64,000 bases of DNA, taken from assembly GCA_050248155.1 (NCBI GenBank), contig JBFWSW010000005.1:1-64000 (forward strand), written 5' to 3'. Shown here one piece after another: positions 35,408-43,347 of the stretch. The DNA comes from VFMC01 sp050248155 (lineage in GTDB: Bacteria; Actinomycetota; Acidimicrobiia; Acidimicrobiales; Ilumatobacteraceae). Below the pieces are notes generated by a model. It did no database searches. It saw only the letters and a program-made list of their open reading frames with translations, and was not told the DNA's origin. Both the position numbers and the translations under genes were made by a program. Numbering within the stretch: position 1 is the first letter of the stretch; every line of letters starts with the position of its first letter.

Positions 35408-35887
35408 TCAGCCGATCGCGAGCGTGCGGTGCTCGGCGGGGAACGCCGGGGCGTGCGATCGAGCGATGATCGCCCGCCGACCCAGCTCGACGAGCGCCTC
35501 CCGGCCGAGCTCGCGCCGCATCCGTTCGAACACGGTCTGCTCCTCGGACTGGAAGTGCCCCTGCAGCTCGAGCAGCAACGCGCTCCCCCGCTTCAAGAAC
35601 GCGAACCCGTCGGGCGCGAGCCCGCGCATCTCGTCCAGCAGCTCGTTGAGCTCCTCGTGCTCGGCCACCCGATGGGCGAGGATGCCGTCGGCGTCGGCGA
35701 CCGCTGCGTGGAACGCCGGGTAGAGCACCTCGTGCTCGACGGTCTCGTGCGCCGACAGCTCGTCGACGATGCGCAGGAAGATCCGACGGATCGCCGCCGC
35801 GTCGGTTGCCTCGTCGAGCTCGGCGACCAGGCCGTCGATCACCCGGTGATCGCGCTCGAGGAGCTCGATGATGTCGATCGGTTCCAT
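35408..35887 (-). CDS. hemerythrin domain protein
   Basis: 159 residues; ATG 35887 follows a perfect AGGAGGT at 8 nt. The hemerythrin-like four-helix bundle shows LLERDHRVIDGL (H), LSAHETVEHEVLYPAFH (H-x3-E-H…), RVAEHEELNELLDEM (H-x3-E) and LQGHFQSEEQTVFERM (H-x3-E), the di-iron ligand set of cation-binding DUF-type hemerythrins. These bind O2, NO or store iron. It is divergent from the NfnA-like gene. Confidence 0.92.
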   Translation of the reverse strand: MEPIDIIELLERDHRVIDGLVAELDEATDAAAIRRIFLRIVDELSAHETVEHEVLYPAFHAAVADADGILAHRVAEHEELNELLDEMRGLAPDGFAFLKRGSALLLELQGHFQSEEQTVFERMRRELGREALVELGRRAIIARSHAPAFPAEHRTLAIG

Positions 35888-35983
35888 GGTCGCGACCTCC
35901 TGCACCCTCCGGCGGCGGCACCGTGCCGTCGTCGACTCGATGGTCGCGTCTCCCCCGTGGACGGCAACAGTGCCAAAGGTCCA

Positions 35984-36004
35984 TAGCGGCGGGAATCGCT
36001 GCTA
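35984..36004. promoter_or_regulatory. inverted repeat upstream of NfnA-like gene
   Basis: TAGCGGCG-GGAAT-CGCTGCTA is an 8-bp inverted repeat with one mismatch. It lies immediately before a TACATT -10 candidate (36007-36012), in the 154-bp gap between the divergent hemerythrin and NfnA-like genes. Confidence 0.4.
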
Positions 36005-36041
36005 CGTACATTCGCATCACGGCACATCCCGGAGGAGCGAC

Positions 36042-36899
36042 ATGCAGCCCACGAGCGCGATCCACCACGACGTGCTCGACCGCGTCGAGCTCGCGCCGAA
36101 CGTCCACCGATTGACCGTCCGCGCGCCACGGGTGGCGGCGGCCCGCCGCCCGGGCCAGTTCGTCATCGTGCACCTCGACGCCGGGGCAGAGCGCATTCCC
36201 CTGACCATCGTCGAGAGCGATCCGGTCGAAGGTTCGATCGTGCTCGTCGTACAGGCCGTCGGGAAGAGCACGTCCGATCTCGCAGCGCTGCAAGTCGGTG
36301 ATCGGATCGCCGACGTCGTCGGACCGTTGGGACGTCCGAGCGACCTGATCACGTCGGGTCACGCGGTGTGCGTCGCTGGTGGCGTCGGCGCAGCGGTGAT
36401 CTTCCCGATCGCGCAGAGCCTGGCGGACCGAGGGGTGGCTGTCACCACCGTGCTCGGGGCGCGCACCGCGACGTCGGTGCTGTACGCCGACCGCTTCGCC
36501 GCGTGTTCCGACGTCGTCCTCTGCACCGATGACGGCAGCGCCGGGCGTCATGGCGTCGTCACCGACGCCCTCGGCGAGCTGCTCGTCACCGCGCGGGCTC
36601 AGCGAGATATCGACATCGTCTACGCGGCCGGCCCGGTTCCGATGATGCGTGCCGTCGCCCGTGTGACGGAGCCGTTCGGGGTACGGACGATCGTGTCCTT
36701 GAACCCGATCATGGTCGACGGCACCGGGATGTGCGGAGGCTGTCGCGTCACGGTCGGCGGGACGATGAGGTTCGCATGTGTCGACGGTCCGGAGTTCGAC
36801 GCCCACGGAGTGGACTTCGACGAGCTGGCCGATCGTCTCGTGACGTACCGCGAGGCCGAGCACGAGGCTGTCGCGCATGCCTGCGGCAGGGTCGGCTGA
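36042..36899 (+). CDS. NfnA/PyrK-like FAD-NAD(P) and [2Fe-2S] electron transfer subunit
   Basis: 285 residues from ATG 36042 with GGAGGAG 4 nt upstream. An N-terminal FAD barrel (RRPGQFVIVHLDAGAERIPLTI), a nucleotide-binding Rossmann part (VAGGVGAAVIFPIAQ, CTDDGSAGRHG, YAAGPVPMMRAV) and a C-terminal [2Fe-2S] site (GTGMCGGCRV…FACVDGPEF) match the small subunit of NADH-dependent ferredoxin:NADP oxidoreductase and dihydroorotate dehydrogenase electron-transfer proteins. It overlaps the next gene by one base, and that gene encodes the matching GltD-like partner, so the two form a complex (inference from family). Confidence 0.88.
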   Translation: MQPTSAIHHDVLDRVELAPNVHRLTVRAPRVAAARRPGQFVIVHLDAGAERIPLTIVESDPVEGSIVLVVQAVGKSTSDLAALQVGDRIADVVGPLGRPSDLITSGHAVCVAGGVGAAVIFPIAQSLADRGVAVTTVLGARTATSVLYADRFAACSDVVLCTDDGSAGRHGVVTDALGELLVTARAQRDIDIVYAAGPVPMMRAVARVTEPFGVRTIVSLNPIMVDGTGMCGGCRVTVGGTMRFACVDGPEFDAHGVDFDELADRLVTYREAEHEAVAHACGRVG

Positions 36900-38362
36900 T
36901 GACTCCGACAGCCGGAGTGCGCATGACCCAGCGCGAGCGTCTCGCGATCGAGCGTCAAGCGATGCCGGCGCGCGACGCCGGCGATCGGTCGTCGAGCTTC
37001 GACGAGGTGAACCTCGGCTTCACCGAACAGCTGGCGCTCGCCGAGGCACGGCGATGCCTCGCGTGCAAGCACCCGACGTGTGTCGACGGCTGCCCCGTGG
37101 CAGTCGACATCCCGACCTTCGTGCGTCAGATCGAGGAAGGCGACCTGCAAGCCGCTGCGCGCACGCTGTTCCGCGACAACGCCCTGCCTGCGGTCACGGG
37201 ACGGGTGTGCCCGCAGGAGCAGCAGTGCGAGGCCGACTGCGTCCGCGGCCGCAAGGGCGCTCCTGTGGCGATCGGCCACCTCGAGCGGTTCGTCGCCGAC
37301 TGGGCCCGCAGCCACGCCGAGAGCGGACACCTGCAGGACGAGCCGGCCGTCGCGTCGCCTTCCGGCAAACGGGTCGCGATCATCGGTGCCGGGCCGGGCG
37401 GTCTGACCGCGGCGGGAGAGCTCGCCCGCAGGGGCCATGACGTCACGGTGTACGAAGCGCTGCACGTCGCAGGTGGCGTGCTGTCATACGGCATCCCCGA
37501 ATTCCGTCTGCCGAACGACATCGTCCAACACGAGGTCCGTCGGCTCGAGTCGATGGGCGTCAGCTTCGAGTGCAACGTCCTCGTCGGGAGCACCTACACC
37601 CTCGACGAGCTGCGCAGCGCCTTCGACGCGGTGTTCGTGTCGGTCGGTGCGGGGCTGCCGACGTTCCTCGGGATCCCCGGCGAGAACCTGAAGGGCGTGT
37701 ACTCGGCCAACGAGTACCTCACCCGCGTCAACCTGATGCAAGCGCACACGTTTCCCCGCGCCGACACCCCTGTGCTGCACGGTGAGCGAGTGGTGGTGAT
37801 CGGCGGCGGCAACGTCGCGCTCGATGCGGTGCGGACGGCGCGGCGCCTGGGCGCGCGCAGCGCGACCATCGCGTACCGCCGCAGCCGGGACGACATGCCG
37901 GCCCGCGACGAGGAGATCGACCACGCCGAGCAGGAAGGCGTCGACTTCGAGCTCCAGGTCAACCCGATCGCGATCGAGGGCGATGCCGATCGCTGGGTGA
38001 CGGGGCTGCGATGCGTCGACACCGTGCTGGGCGAGCCGGACTCGTCGGGCCGGCGGGCACCGGTGCCGATCGAGGGGTCCGAACGGGTCATCCCCTGCGA
38101 CACGGTGGTGGTCGCGGTCGGTACCCGCGCCAATCCCGTGCTCACCGCCTCCTCGCCCGATCTCGCGCTCACCGATCGCGGGTACCTGCGAGCCGATGCG
38201 AACGGCATGACCAACCTCCCCGGCGTGTTCGCCGGCGGCGACATCGTCCGTGGCTCGGCCACGGTCATCCTGGCGATGGGCGACGGCAAGCGAGTCGCAG
38301 CGGCCATCGACGGCTACCTCCACGGCACCGCGGTGGAGGTACGCGGCCGAGACGGCTGCTGA
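36899..38362 (+). CDS. GltD/NfnB-like NAD(P)H flavoprotein
   Basis: 487 residues; ATG 36899 overlaps the preceding TGA (TGATG). Fe-S cysteines in ARRCLACKHPTCVDGCPV and GRVCPQEQQCEADCVRG bind two [4Fe-4S] clusters; VAIIGAGPGGLTAAGELARRGHDVTVYEA binds FAD and VVVIGGGNVALDAVRTARRLGA binds NAD(P). FAGGDIVRGSATVILAMGDGK is the terminal FAD motif. Identical architecture to the glutamate synthase small subunit, NfnB, and to the GltD-like part of AegA/YgfT/YgfK proteins that serve bacterial urate and purine degradation. Given the YgeW/YgeY/carbamate kinase genes downstream, the latter role is attractive but unproven. Confidence 0.9.
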   Translation: MTPTAGVRMTQRERLAIERQAMPARDAGDRSSSFDEVNLGFTEQLALAEARRCLACKHPTCVDGCPVAVDIPTFVRQIEEGDLQAAARTLFRDNALPAVTGRVCPQEQQCEADCVRGRKGAPVAIGHLERFVADWARSHAESGHLQDEPAVASPSGKRVAIIGAGPGGLTAAGELARRGHDVTVYEALHVAGGVLSYGIPEFRLPNDIVQHEVRRLESMGVSFECNVLVGSTYTLDELRSAFDAVFVSVGAGLPTFLGIPGENLKGVYSANEYLTRVNLMQAHTFPRADTPVLHGERVVVIGGGNVALDAVRTARRLGARSATIAYRRSRDDMPARDEEIDHAEQEGVDFELQVNPIAIEGDADRWVTGLRCVDTVLGEPDSSGRRAPVPIEGSERVIPCDTVVVAVGTRANPVLTASSPDLALTDRGYLRADANGMTNLPGVFAGGDIVRGSATVILAMGDGKRVAAAIDGYLHGTAVEVRGRDGC

Positions 38363-38402
38363 CGGATGGTGCCTCGCACCGGCGCGTGCAACGATCTCGG
38401 CC

Positions 38403-39002
38403 ATGCGTCTCGGCATCGCGCACCACTTCGGTTGGGCGGTCGCCGTCACGGCGTCGGACGATCACCGGGTCGTCGACCGTCGCCGGATCGAGCTGATCGG
38501 ACCGGACCTGCCACCGGCTCCGGTCCATCACGTGGGCGGCCCACACGAGCTCCACCGGTCGGGTCCGCCGCTCGACGACGACGCGCTCGCGACGCTCGTG
38601 GCGCAGGTGCGCGCATCGGTGCAGCAGGCCACCGCGCTCGCGCTCGACGAGATCGCCGCGGCGGTCGCTCACCCCATCCGGTCGCTGTCGCTGCGGGCCT
38701 GGCCCGACGACTTTCCCACCGACATCGCCGTCGTGCGCACGGCGCCGTACGAGAGCCGGGCCGACTCGGTGATGTACCTGCAGGCACTGGCCGACGCCGC
38801 CCGCGAACGTGGCTGGATGGTGCACACCTACGACGCCGGTCGCGTCGAGGGCGAGGCCACGCACATCCTGGGTCCACGTGCCGCCGACGTGTTGACCGGA
38901 CCGCGCGCGACGCTCGGACCGCCCTGGACCAAGGACCACCGCATCGCCCTGGCGGCGACGGTGGTCGCCGGACATCGCGCGCCTGGGGTGCCGGAGACCT
39001 GA
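38403..39002 (+). CDS. conserved hypothetical protein of carbamoyl cluster
   Basis: 199 residues from ATG 38403. No signal peptide or membrane segment. Visible segments: RLGIAHHFGWAVAVTASDDH at the start, a central MYLQALADAARERGWMVHTYDA and a C-terminal GPRAADVLTGPRATLGPPWTKDHR. The His/Asp-rich C-terminal region and the invariant-looking GPPWTKDH could be catalytic. It sits between the flavoprotein pair and the carbamoyltransferase on the same strand, so co-regulation is likely. I do not recognise a named function. Confidence 0.75.
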   Translation: MRLGIAHHFGWAVAVTASDDHRVVDRRRIELIGPDLPPAPVHHVGGPHELHRSGPPLDDDALATLVAQVRASVQQATALALDEIAAAVAHPIRSLSLRAWPDDFPTDIAVVRTAPYESRADSVMYLQALADAARERGWMVHTYDAGRVEGEATHILGPRAADVLTGPRATLGPPWTKDHRIALAATVVAGHRAPGVPET

Positions 39003-39024
39003 CGGGTCGCGCCGCGCGAGATCA

Positions 39025-40224
39025 GTGCAGGCTCAGGGCCGTACGCCTCTAGTCGCGACGAGCGACCCGAGGCACGCTCGTGGAGTGGACGATCTCGATC
39101 CGGCGCGGCTGCAACGGCTTTCCGGGCGCAGCCTGCTCACGACCCACGACTGGTCGACGGACGATCTGGACACCCTGCTCACGATCGCTCGCCGGCTCGA
39201 GCAGCTCGATCGGGCTGCGGCCTGTCCCGAACTGCTGCGCGGTGAGCTCGCCTACGCGATGTTCTTCGACAACTCGACACGCACGAAGTCGGCCTGGGCC
39301 GGAGCAGCGGCGCGTCTCGGCATGCACCCGCTGATCGTCGACGGCTCGTCGACGCAAGTCGCACACGGCGAGACGGCCGAGGAGACCGGGGCGATGCTCG
39401 GCATGAACGCACACGCGCTCGGTGTCCGCCACGACCTCATCCTCGGCGAAGGCAACATCTTCATGCGCGACGTGCAACGCGGCATCGACACGTACCTGAC
39501 AGCCACCGGCGATCAGCGACACGTGCCGGTCGTGAACCTGCAGTGCGACGTCGATCATCCGACGCAATCGCTGGCCGACCTGCTGTGGTTGCGGCAGCAC
39601 TTCGGCGGTTCGATCGAAGGCCGGCGGATCACGATGTCGTGGGGCTACTCGCCGAGCTACGCGAAGCCGTTGTCGGTGCCGCAAGGGATCGTGTCGCTCC
39701 TGACTCGCTTCGGTGCCCACGTCACCCTCGCTCATCCACCCGGCTACGAGCTGCTGGCCGAACCGATGGCGTGGGCGGCCGAGGGCGCAGCGGCCTCGGG
39801 CGGCTCGTTCCGCGTCACGGACGACATGGACGACGCGTTCGTCGGAGCAGAGGCCGTCTATCCGAAGAGCTGGGGCCCGCAGGGCCTGATGCTCGAGCGA
39901 GTGGCGGCCAACCGAGCCGGCGACAGCGCCGCCATGCACGACATCGAGGTGCGGGCACTGGCCCAGAACGCCGAGCACCGCTCGTGGATCTGCGACGAGC
40001 GGCGGATGGCGATGACCGCGGATGCGCTGTACCTGCACTGCCTGCCGGCCGACATCGGCGCAGAGGTGACGCCGGCCGTGATGGACCGGTTCCGCGTGGC
40101 CGTCGGCCGCGAGGCGAACAAGAAGGTGTACGTGATCATGGCGCTGCTCGCGGCTGCGAAGGTGCACGACCTCGCCGGTGCACTCGCCGGACCGCAGATG
40201 GCCGACACGAACGGAGGTACGTGA
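39025..40224 (+). CDS. ygeW: YgeW-type knotted carbamoyltransferase
   Basis: Up to 399 residues from GTG 39025; GTG 39085 is an alternative that matches the E. coli N-terminus better. Carbamoyl-phosphate motif FFDNSTRTKSAW (S-T-R-T), HPTQSLADLLWLRQHFGGS, then SWGYSPSYAKPLSVPQGI, YPKSWGPQGLMLERV and HCLPADIGAEVT (HCLP) follow E. coli YgeW closely. YgeW belongs to the trefoil-knotted transcarbamylases; its physiological acceptor is not known, although the gene is part of urate/purine degradation loci. The next gene starts within its stop codon. Confidence 0.92.
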   Translation: MQAQGRTPLVATSDPRHARGVDDLDPARLQRLSGRSLLTTHDWSTDDLDTLLTIARRLEQLDRAAACPELLRGELAYAMFFDNSTRTKSAWAGAAARLGMHPLIVDGSSTQVAHGETAEETGAMLGMNAHALGVRHDLILGEGNIFMRDVQRGIDTYLTATGDQRHVPVVNLQCDVDHPTQSLADLLWLRQHFGGSIEGRRITMSWGYSPSYAKPLSVPQGIVSLLTRFGAHVTLAHPPGYELLAEPMAWAAEGAAASGGSFRVTDDMDDAFVGAEAVYPKSWGPQGLMLERVAANRAGDSAAMHDIEVRALAQNAEHRSWICDERRMAMTADALYLHCLPADIGAEVTPAVMDRFRVAVGREANKKVYVIMALLAAAKVHDLAGALAGPQMADTNGGT

Positions 40225-41819
40225 TGACGGAGACGAAGGAGCTCGACGCGACCGCGGGAGAGACCGAGCTCGACCTCGATCGGCGAGTCGTCGAGCTGGC
40301 CGAGCGCTACCTGCCACTGGCGGTCGGCATCCTTCGCGAGGCGATCCGCATCCCGGCCGACGACGTCGACCGACCGATCGACGAGGGCGGAGATCCCCGA
40401 GCCGGGCTGTCGAACCACGAGGGTCGCCGGCTCAGGTTCCTGCGCGACACCATCGTCGACATCGAGGCCGTGCGTCACGCGGACGACGTGTGGTTCGACG
40501 ACTTCGGCAACCTCGTGTGGGTCGTGCGCGACCCGTTCGACGGTGTGCCGCCAGAACATCAGCGCGTCATCTACTTCGACGGGCACTGCGACACCGTGCA
40601 AGCCTTGCGCGCGCAGTGGCACGACAAGTTCGGCGACGCCCTCGATCCCTACGACGGGCTGCTGGACCGGTCACTGCTCGACCTCGACGTACTGCGCGGC
40701 GAGCTCGGCCACATCCCACCGGTCGACGAGTGGGATCACCTCGTGTTCGGACGAGGCGCGGCGGACCAACTCGCTGGTGTGGTGGCCCAGATCATCGCGA
40801 CCAAGATCATGCTCGAGCTCATCGACGCCGGCGCGCTGCGCGGATGCATCGTGCGCGCGTACGCGACCGCCGCCGAGGAGGACAACGACGGCGGTGGCCC
40901 GCGTCACGTGATGGCCGACGAGCTGCCGGGTGCCGGCGCCGAGCTCGTCCCCGACGTCGTGGTTCTGACCGAGGGCACCGGCGACGCCGTCAAGGGTGCC
41001 CTCGGCATCTACCGCGGCCAGCGCGGACGCATGCAGATCGAGGTCACCGTCGTCGGCCGGTCGTGCCACGGTTCGATGCCGTTCGAGGGACTCAACCCGC
41101 TCGAGCACGGTGCGGCGATCATCGCCGAGGCGGCACGGCGCCACGTCGAGGGCAATGACTTCGCCGATCACGCGGTCCTCGGTCGCGGCACACGGACTGC
41201 GTCGTGGGCAGTGCTCGACACGCCCAGCGACTGCGCAGTGCCAGACCGCTTCGTCTTCCGGTTCGACCGCCGCCTCACGATCGGCGAGACTCCCGAGCAG
41301 GCGCTTGCCGACATCGAGTCGCTCGACGCGGTGGCCGCAGCACGAGCCGCCGGCCTGTCCGTCTCGGTCGCCGCACCTCGGTACACGCAACCGACCTGGC
41401 GCGGCCATCCCGTCGACAACGCGCAGATCTACCCGACGTGGATCACCCCCGAGGACCACCCGGCCATCCGAGCAGCGGTCGACGCGTATCGCCGCGTCGT
41501 GACACCACAGGTGACCGAACCGACCGGCGGTGCGAGCGGTGGTGCTCTCCGGAGGGAGCCGCGGGTCGACACGTGGATCTTCTCGACCGACGGCGTCGGG
41601 TTCCCCATCGCGATCGACGACGAGACCATCGAGATCGGCCCCGAGAAGCACTGGGTGACCTCCGGCGCCCTGCGGCACCCCGCGATGTTCGGCATCGGCG
41701 CCGGCATCGAGCAGAACACGCACCGCATCGGTGAGTGCGTCGACGCGCGCGAGCTGCAGCACGCCATCGCCGTGCTCGCCCGCTTCCCGCGCTCGTTCGT
41801 GACGGCCGCCGGAGGCTGA
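40224..41819 (+). CDS. ygeY: YgeY family M20-type hydrolase
   Basis: 531 residues; ATG 40224 overlaps the ygeW stop (TGATG) and has GGAGGT 6 nt upstream. M20/dinuclear zinc fold: DGHCDTV (H, D), FGRGAADQLAGVVAQI, TAAEEDNDGGG (paired E) and a distal VGFPIAIDDE…GIEQNTHRIGE. The order and the conserved RGAADQ and SCHGSMPFEG segments mark the YgeY subfamily linked to selenium-dependent purine breakdown. At 531 residues it is about 110 longer than a typical family member, owing to an N-terminal extension and an insert (ALDPYDGLLDRSLLDLD). The amidohydrolase substrate is unknown. Confidence 0.88.
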   Translation: MTETKELDATAGETELDLDRRVVELAERYLPLAVGILREAIRIPADDVDRPIDEGGDPRAGLSNHEGRRLRFLRDTIVDIEAVRHADDVWFDDFGNLVWVVRDPFDGVPPEHQRVIYFDGHCDTVQALRAQWHDKFGDALDPYDGLLDRSLLDLDVLRGELGHIPPVDEWDHLVFGRGAADQLAGVVAQIIATKIMLELIDAGALRGCIVRAYATAAEEDNDGGGPRHVMADELPGAGAELVPDVVVLTEGTGDAVKGALGIYRGQRGRMQIEVTVVGRSCHGSMPFEGLNPLEHGAAIIAEAARRHVEGNDFADHAVLGRGTRTASWAVLDTPSDCAVPDRFVFRFDRRLTIGETPEQALADIESLDAVAAARAAGLSVSVAAPRYTQPTWRGHPVDNAQIYPTWITPEDHPAIRAAVDAYRRVVTPQVTEPTGGASGGALRREPRVDTWIFSTDGVGFPIAIDDETIEIGPEKHWVTSGALRHPAMFGIGAGIEQNTHRIGECVDARELQHAIAVLARFPRSFVTAAGG

Positions 41820-41822
41820 TCC

Positions 41823-42731
41823 GTGCGCCTGGTCGTCGCGCTCGGGGGCAACGCACTGCTCCGCAGAGGTCAGCGGCCCGACGCCGAGCCCCAACGCCGG
41901 AACGTGGCCTGTGCCGTGGCGGCCTTGGCACCGCTCGCCGCCGAGCACGAGCTGGTCGTCACGCACGGCAACGGGCCCCAGGTCGGCGTGCTGGCGATGG
42001 AGTCGGAGACCGACCCGGCGCTCAGCCGCCCGTTCCCGCTCGACCATCTTGGCGCCGAGACGCAAGGGCTCATCGGCTACTGGCTGACCCAGGGCCTGGG
42101 CAACGCGTTGCCCGAGCGTCAGGTCGCCGCGGTGCTCACACGATGCGTCGTCGATGCGAACGATCCGGCGTTCGGCCGGCCCACCAAGTTCGTCGGTCCG
42201 ACCTATGACGAGACGACGGCGTACCGCCTCGCCACCGAGCGCGCCTGGGTGGTCGCCCCGGACGGCGGATCGTGGCGTCGCGTCGTGGCGTCTCCCGAAC
42301 CGGTGCGTGTGGTCGAGGTGGAGGTCCTGCGACGCCTCGTGGACGCGGGCGTGCTCGTGATCTGCGGAGGAGGTGGTGGCGTGCCGGTCGTCGAGACCGC
42401 GAGCGGCACGCTCGACGGGGTCGAGGCGGTGATCGACAAGGACCTCACCGCGGCCCTGCTCGCCGAAGCCATGGACGCCGACGCCTTGGTGCTGCTCACC
42501 GACGTGGAGGGTGTCGAGCGCGACTTCGGCCGCCCGGGCTCGGAGCTGATCCGCACCGCCCGGCCCGAGGATCTCCGCAGCCTGCAGTTTGCCGCCGGTT
42601 CGATGGGCCCGAAGGTCGACGCGGCGTGCCGGTTCGTGGAGCGGACGGGCAAGGTGGCGGCGATCGGATCGCTGACCGACGCCGAAGCCGTGGTGGCCGG
42701 CAGGTCGGGCACCCGCATCGCCGAGCGGTGA
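41823..42731 (+). CDS. arcC: carbamate kinase
   Basis: 302 residues from GTG 41823, with GGAGG 8 nt upstream that reaches into the ygeY stop. All carbamate kinase motifs are present: ALGGNALLRRG, THGNGPQVGVLA, TYDETTAYRLA, ICGGGGGVPVVE, VIDKDLTAALLAE, LLTDVEGV and FAAGSMGPKVDAAC. The enzyme makes ATP from carbamoyl phosphate and ADP. Together with the carbamoyltransferase it forms a route from a carbamoylated intermediate to ATP, NH3 and CO2, as in arginine deiminase and urate loci (YqeA is the E. coli counterpart). No arginine deiminase gene is in the window. Confidence 0.95.
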   Translation: MRLVVALGGNALLRRGQRPDAEPQRRNVACAVAALAPLAAEHELVVTHGNGPQVGVLAMESETDPALSRPFPLDHLGAETQGLIGYWLTQGLGNALPERQVAAVLTRCVVDANDPAFGRPTKFVGPTYDETTAYRLATERAWVVAPDGGSWRRVVASPEPVRVVEVEVLRRLVDAGVLVICGGGGGVPVVETASGTLDGVEAVIDKDLTAALLAEAMDADALVLLTDVEGVERDFGRPGSELIRTARPEDLRSLQFAAGSMGPKVDAACRFVERTGKVAAIGSLTDAEAVVAGRSGTRIAER

Positions 42732-42759
42732 TGGGGGTTGGTGAGGCCGAGCGGTGATG
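42720..42759 (+). repeat. 14-bp direct repeat at the arcC 3' end
   Basis: GCCGAGCGGTGATG occurs at 42720-42733 (covering the arcC stop) and again at 42746-42759, 26 bp away; a small local duplication. Confidence 0.6.
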
Positions 42760-42797
42760 CGGAATAGCGCGTCGCTCTGGGGCGTTCGACGCTCATC

Positions 42798-43223
42798 GTG
42801 ACACTGACCGCTGATCTTCCCGACGATCGCCGCGCCCACGTCGACGGTCGCCTGCGGACCAACTTGATGGCGTGGCTCACGACCGTCAGGCCGTCCGGTC
42901 GCCCCGACACCGTCCCCGTCTGGTTCCTGCTCCGCGACGACGACACGATCATCGTCTTCAGCCAGCCCGGCAAGGCCAAGCTGCGCAACATCGAGACCAA
43001 CCCGCATGTCGCGCTCGGCCTCGACGTCACCGACATCGGACGCGACATCATCCGCGTCGAGGGCACCGCGGCGCACGTGCCCAGCCATCCCCGCGCCGAC
43101 GAGATCCCCGAGTACGTGTCGAAGTACACCGAGCGCATCGGAGCGATCTTCGGCACCGCCGAGCGATTCGGCCAGTTGTTCTCGGAGGCGATCGTCATCA
43201 CGCCGGACCGCCTGCACGCGTGA
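42798..43223 (+). CDS. PPOX-class (split-barrel) protein, probably F420-dependent
   Basis: 141 residues from GTG 42798. The pyridoxamine-5'-phosphate-oxidase-like split barrel is clear: NLMAWLTTVRPSGRPDTVPVWFLLRDDDTIIVFSQPGKAKLRNIETNPHVALGLD. The P-V-W-F and K-x-R-N-I motifs match the actinobacterial F420- or flavin-binding subgroup (Rv3369-like). Reductase substrate unknown. It lies after arcC with a 66-bp gap and before the PLP decarboxylase. Confidence 0.85.
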   Translation: MTLTADLPDDRRAHVDGRLRTNLMAWLTTVRPSGRPDTVPVWFLLRDDDTIIVFSQPGKAKLRNIETNPHVALGLDVTDIGRDIIRVEGTAAHVPSHPRADEIPEYVSKYTERIGAIFGTAERFGQLFSEAIVITPDRLHA

Positions 43224-43334
43224 CGAAGCCACCTGGCACCCGGTTCGGCTGACTCCTCGATCAGCTCGGCTGGCTGACTCGGCAGCCATGCCGACTGATG
43301 CCGCGGCCAGTCGCATCACCCGCAACGGTGTTTG

Positions 43335-43340
43335 TACGGT
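43335..43340 (+). promoter_or_regulatory. -10 element of leaderless decarboxylase gene
   Basis: TACGGT is followed by 7 nt and the GTG at 43348. No ribosome-binding site is seen before this GTG or before the in-frame ATG 43288. Confidence 0.4.
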
Positions 43341-43347
43341 CGCTTCC

